In this document: positions 6,577 to 9,005 of the stretch, in pieces | How positions within the stretch are numbered: position 1 is the first letter of the stretch | Layout: each line of letters starts with the position of its first letter | Source: an uncultured Oscillibacter sp. | GTDB lineage: Bacteria; Bacillota; Clostridia; Oscillospirales; Oscillospiraceae | Direction of reading: 5' to 3' | Assembly: GCA_946183175.1 (NCBI GenBank) | Contig: CAMHBH010000087.1 | Span: forward strand, 1-9,005 | Length of the DNA stretch: 9,005 nt | The notes under the pieces: model-generated | Told to the model about the DNA's origin: nothing | Databases searched by the model: none | The model's input: only the letters and a program-made list of their open reading frames with translations | Program-made: the position numbers and the translations under genes

Positions 6577-7253
6577 GACGGGTTCACCTCCGAAAGGACG
6601 TACTCCAAAAATCGCGCGACGGCGTCGGGGTGCGGACAGTTCGCCGAGAGGCCCAGCGCGCAAGTACCGTCGTAGGCGTGGAAATCCGTGACAAGGCAGG
6701 TGTCGCTGAGGTCGATTCCAATCGGGAGCGGTTCCGTTCCGTACTCCGGATTCGCCGGGACGGCGTACACGAGGCGGTCGGCGTACTTCTCCGCGAGCGC
6801 GTCGCCCGACAAGTCCAGCAGGCGCCCGCGCGCGCCGAGTAATTCGAGGTCGCCGCGCTCCATCGTAATCGCGTCGAGCGTCCCGGCCTCCACGTACGCG
6901 ACGAAATACGTATAATAGGCGTTGTAGCGGGTGTCGGACGGGTCGAAATAGCAACTGTTGTTGAAGTAGACGTTCTTCTCGCGGGTGTCGTACCCGGCGG
7001 CGGCGACGAAGCCGCGCCAGAGTTCCGAACCGTTGCCGACTTCCGCGTAGGTGTTGGCGAAGGTGATGTAAAACCAGTTGTCGGCGGGGACGGTCAGGCG
7101 GTGTACGGTGATGTAGGCCGTCAGGAACAGCAGGAACGAGATACCGATAATCCAGAGCTTGTAATACTGCCAGATATACTCCACTTTGGCGCGGCGGGAC
7201 AGCGTGCGGAGTTTGCGCCGTTCCGACTGATACCAGTCTTTGAGGCGTTCCAT
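6573..7253 (-). CDS. Unrecognised single-pass membrane protein with exported domain
   Basis: I do not recognise a named family for this 226-residue protein. Residues 1-32 are basic, with about nine Arg or Lys, and so probably cytoplasmic. A single hydrophobic helix follows at about 33-51 (LWIIGISFLLFLTAYIT), and the remaining 175 residues should lie outside the cell, with four Cys (101, 186, 198, 206). That domain has a faint look of the solute-binding-protein fold: EAGTLDAITMERGDLELL (122-139), a PIGIDLSD strand-turn (177-184) and a PHPDAVARFLEYVL helix near the end. I infer this from pattern only. It starts two bases after the alpha-galactosidase stop, has no clear Shine-Dalgarno site of its own, and overlaps the yesL-like gene by four bases. 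Translation is therefore probably coupled, and the protein may work with the YesL-like one in the same locus. Confidence 0.75.
   Translation of the reverse strand: MERLKDWYQSERRKLRTLSRRAKVEYIWQYYKLWIIGISFLLFLTAYITVHRLTVPADNWFYITFANTYAEVGNGSELWRGFVAAAGYDTREKNVYFNNSCYFDPSDTRYNAYYTYFVAYVEAGTLDAITMERGDLELLGARGRLLDLSGDALAEKYADRLVYAVPANPEYGTEPLPIGIDLSDTCLVTDFHAYDGTCALGLSANCPHPDAVARFLEYVLSEVNPS
6585..6591 (-). promoter_or_regulatory. Consensus Shine-Dalgarno site of the yesL-like gene
   Basis: GGAGGTG on the minus strand lies eight bases before ATG 6576. It is embedded in the last codons of the upstream membrane-protein gene. It decides the yesL start against the much longer open frame that runs upstream without a stop. 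Confidence 0.8.
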
Positions 7254-7255
7254 CG

Positions 7256-9005
7256 TCAGTCAGCACGGACGAAGTGGAGCTGTAACGAGGGATAGTCGCC
7301 CCAGAACATCGGGAAGGTGTAGCCGCCCGTCATGAGGGCCGCGCCCGAATAGCGCTCCTCCGAGCCCTCCAGCGTATAGGTAGCCTCCGGCGACAGCCCT
7401 TTCAGGCGGACGCGAATCAGGGGGGCGTTGGCCTGTACGCGCTTGACGACGATGTTGACGAGGATTTCCGAGGCGTCGGACGCGGCGAACTCCCAGGCGC
7501 TGTAGCGTTCCTGCTCCTCCAGTTCGTTGAGGCGGTAGTAGACGCCGTTCTGAATGAGGGACTGTACTTTCTTGAAGTAGGCGACCTGTAAGCGAACCTC
7601 GTCCTTTTCGGAGGAGGACAGGCGGTTTAAGTCGAGTTCGTAGCCGAACGTGCCGGACATGGCCACGACGCCGCGCGTGTAAAGTGTGGTTGTGCGCCCG
7701 GTCTGCTGGTTCGGACAGGCCGAGACGTGTGCGCCTACGGCGGAAATCGGGTAGCCGAAGGAAGTGCCGTGCTGGATGTCGAGGCGTTCGATGGCGTCGG
7801 TGTCGTCGGAGCACCAGATTTGAGGCGTATAGTAGAGCATGCCGGCGTCGAAGCGCCCGCCGCCGCCCGCACAGCCTTCAAAGAGCACGTCGGGGAAATC
7901 GCTCGTGAGGCGTCCGATGAGGTCGTAGACGCCCAGCACGTAGCGGTAGTTCATTTCGCCCTGGCGTTCCGGCGGGAGCGCGTTGGAGTACACGTCGGAC
8001 ACACAGCGGTTCATGTCCCACTTGACATAGGAAATGTCGTGCTTGCGGAGCAGTCCGGCGAAGCAGTCGTAGAGGTAGTCGCGCACGTCCTGGCGGGACA
8101 TGTCGAGCACGAGCTGATTCCGGCAGTACATCGGCGGACGGCCCGGGGCGCGGAGAACCCATTCGGGGTGTGTGCGGAACAGGTCGGAATCCTCGTTGAC
8201 CATCTCCGGCTCAATCCAGATACCGAACCGCATGCCGAGTTCCTTAATCCCCGCAATCAGCGGGTCGAGGCCGCCGGGGAGTTTGCGTTCGTTGACGAAC
8301 CAGTCGCCGAGGCCTGCGTTGTCGTCGTCGCGCGCGCCGAACCAGCCGTCGTCCATGACGAACAGCTCCACGCCGAGTTCCGCCGCCTGCCGGGCGATAT
8401 GCAGGAGGCGCTCCGTGGTGAAGTTCATGAACGTGGCCTCCCAGTTGTTGATGAGTACGGGGCGGCGCTCGTGCACATACTGACTGCGGCAGACATGCCA
8501 GCGTATCATGTCGTGGTATTGGTGGCTAAGCGTGGAGAAGCCGGAGGCGCTGTAGGAGAACAGGACTTGCGGCGCGAAGAAGCGTTCGCCGGGGCCGAGC
8601 GCCCAGCGGAATTGGCTGTCGTTGACGCCCGTCACGACGCGCACGCTGTCGAGGTAATCGCGCTCAAATTCGGTTTTATGGTTGCCGGACCAGAGGGGCA
8701 TAAAGCCGTAGCACTCGCCGGAGTATTCGCGGGTCTCGGGGGCGCAGAGAATCGTAAACGGGTTGTGGTGGTGGCTGCTCATGCCGCGCCGCGACTCGAC
8801 GCTCTGGATATCGTGGGGGAGCGTGACGCGTTCGGCCTGACGTTCCATGCAGTGGCGTCCGTGGAAGTGGAGCAACTGCCAGCCGCCGCAGGGCAGGTCG
8901 ACGCAGGCGGAGGCGGCCTTTTCCAGATAAATCACGCTCTCGCCGCCGTTGACGATTTCGGCGGCGCGGGTGATGATGTCGCGTTGCTCGAAGACGCCGT
9001 AGTAG
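7256..9005 (-). CDS. GH36 alpha-galactosidase, 5' end beyond the window
   Basis: The frame stays open to the right edge, so about 582 C-terminal residues are visible of an enzyme usually near 730; roughly 150 N-terminal residues lie outside. A GTG at 8935 is internal: the codons before it continue the family pattern (YYGVFEQRDI). GH36 enzymes release terminal alpha-galactose from raffinose, stachyose and melibiose with retention of configuration. The (beta/alpha)8 barrel shows MDDGWFG (substrate-binding Asp pair, codons near 8350), FGIWIEPEMVN, YVKWDMNR with the nucleophile Asp (codon 8015-8017), FEGCAGGGGRFD, then SDDTDAIERL carrying the acid/base Asp, and VGAHVSACPNQQTGR. Catalytic residues are intact. 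A C-terminal beta domain ends at the stop. No signal peptide can be judged. The next gene starts two bases after the stop, and a YesL-like gene completes the operon, which fits a plant-oligosaccharide locus. Confidence 0.93.
   Translation of the reverse strand, partial: YYGVFEQRDIITRAAEIVNGGESVIYLEKAASACVDLPCGGWQLLHFHGRHCMERQAERVTLPHDIQSVESRRGMSSHHHNPFTILCAPETREYSGECYGFMPLWSGNHKTEFERDYLDSVRVVTGVNDSQFRWALGPGERFFAPQVLFSYSASGFSTLSHQYHDMIRWHVCRSQYVHERRPVLINNWEATFMNFTTERLLHIARQAAELGVELFVMDDGWFGARDDDNAGLGDWFVNERKLPGGLDPLIAGIKELGMRFGIWIEPEMVNEDSDLFRTHPEWVLRAPGRPPMYCRNQLVLDMSRQDVRDYLYDCFAGLLRKHDISYVKWDMNRCVSDVYSNALPPERQGEMNYRYVLGVYDLIGRLTSDFPDVLFEGCAGGGGRFDAGMLYYTPQIWCSDDTDAIERLDIQHGTSFGYPISAVGAHVSACPNQQTGRTTTLYTRGVVAMSGTFGYELDLNRLSSSEKDEVRLQVAYFKKVQSLIQNGVYYRLNELEEQERYSAWEFAASDASEILVNIVVKRVQANAPLIRVRLKGLSPEATYTLEGSEERYSGAALMTGGYTFPMFWGDYPSLQLHFVRAD

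Noticed and set aside
5848..7266. 472-codon minus-strand frame suggesting a fusion upstream of the YesL-like protein
   Set aside because: The upstream part is the out-of-frame reading of the 226-residue membrane protein gene. A consensus Shine-Dalgarno site and an ATGA overlap place the real start at 6576.
7256..8935. Complete alpha-galactosidase of 559 residues starting at GTG 8935
   Set aside because: In-frame codons continue to the window edge with GH36-like sequence, and the family needs about 150 more N-terminal residues, so the gene is cut by the edge.

Overview
The window (GC-rich, roughly 60% or more by eye) reads as ordinary chromosome of a GC-rich Firmicute, most likely a gut-type clostridium (Oscillospirales-like). 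This rests on the pairing of a minD-like gene with an mgsA-like gene, the hisS-aspS pair, clostridial-type Shine-Dalgarno sites, and a DUF624/YesL gene beside an alpha-galactosidase. The assignment is inferred from family resemblance and gene order; no search was possible.

Layout. Bases 1-113 carry a near-consensus sigma-70-type promoter (36-64) and a short AT-rich leader. Five plus-strand genes follow with almost no spacing: a MinD-like ATPase (114-869), a methylglyoxal-synthase-family protein (899-1312), histidyl-tRNA synthetase (1331-2695), aspartyl-tRNA synthetase (2714-4483) and the nickel-insertion protein LarC (4483-5805, overlapping aspS by one base). A hairpin with A/T flanks at 5815-5846 can terminate from both sides. 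Three minus-strand genes converge on it. In transcription order they are a GH36 alpha-galactosidase cut by the right edge (9005-7256), an unrecognised single-pass membrane protein (7253-6573) and a YesL/DUF624 membrane protein (6576-5848). These three are spaced 2 nt apart or overlap by 4 nt, so they form one operon, probably the end of an alpha-galactoside utilisation locus whose transporter would lie beyond 9005. No stretch over 300 bases lacks a gene, and I see no RNA gene, mobile element or CRISPR.

How the genes work together. The plus-strand unit mixes a positioning-type ATPase, a central-metabolism enzyme fold, two tRNA-charging enzymes and a cofactor-maturation enzyme. It looks like a housekeeping unit rather than a dedicated pathway. 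LarC's partners LarA, LarB and LarE are not here. The minus-strand unit is a carbohydrate module.

Most worth a second look: (1) GATC does not occur once in 9005 bases although about 90 GAT trinucleotides do, and isoleucine codon choice follows the preceding base; GTAC is by contrast very common. (2) The MgsA-like protein lacks the known catalytic Asp (Asn instead), the active-site His and part of the phosphate-binding loop. (3) The MinD-like protein stops just where the membrane-targeting helix should begin, and no minC or minE is beside it. (4) LarC carries 22 histidines in 47 residues.
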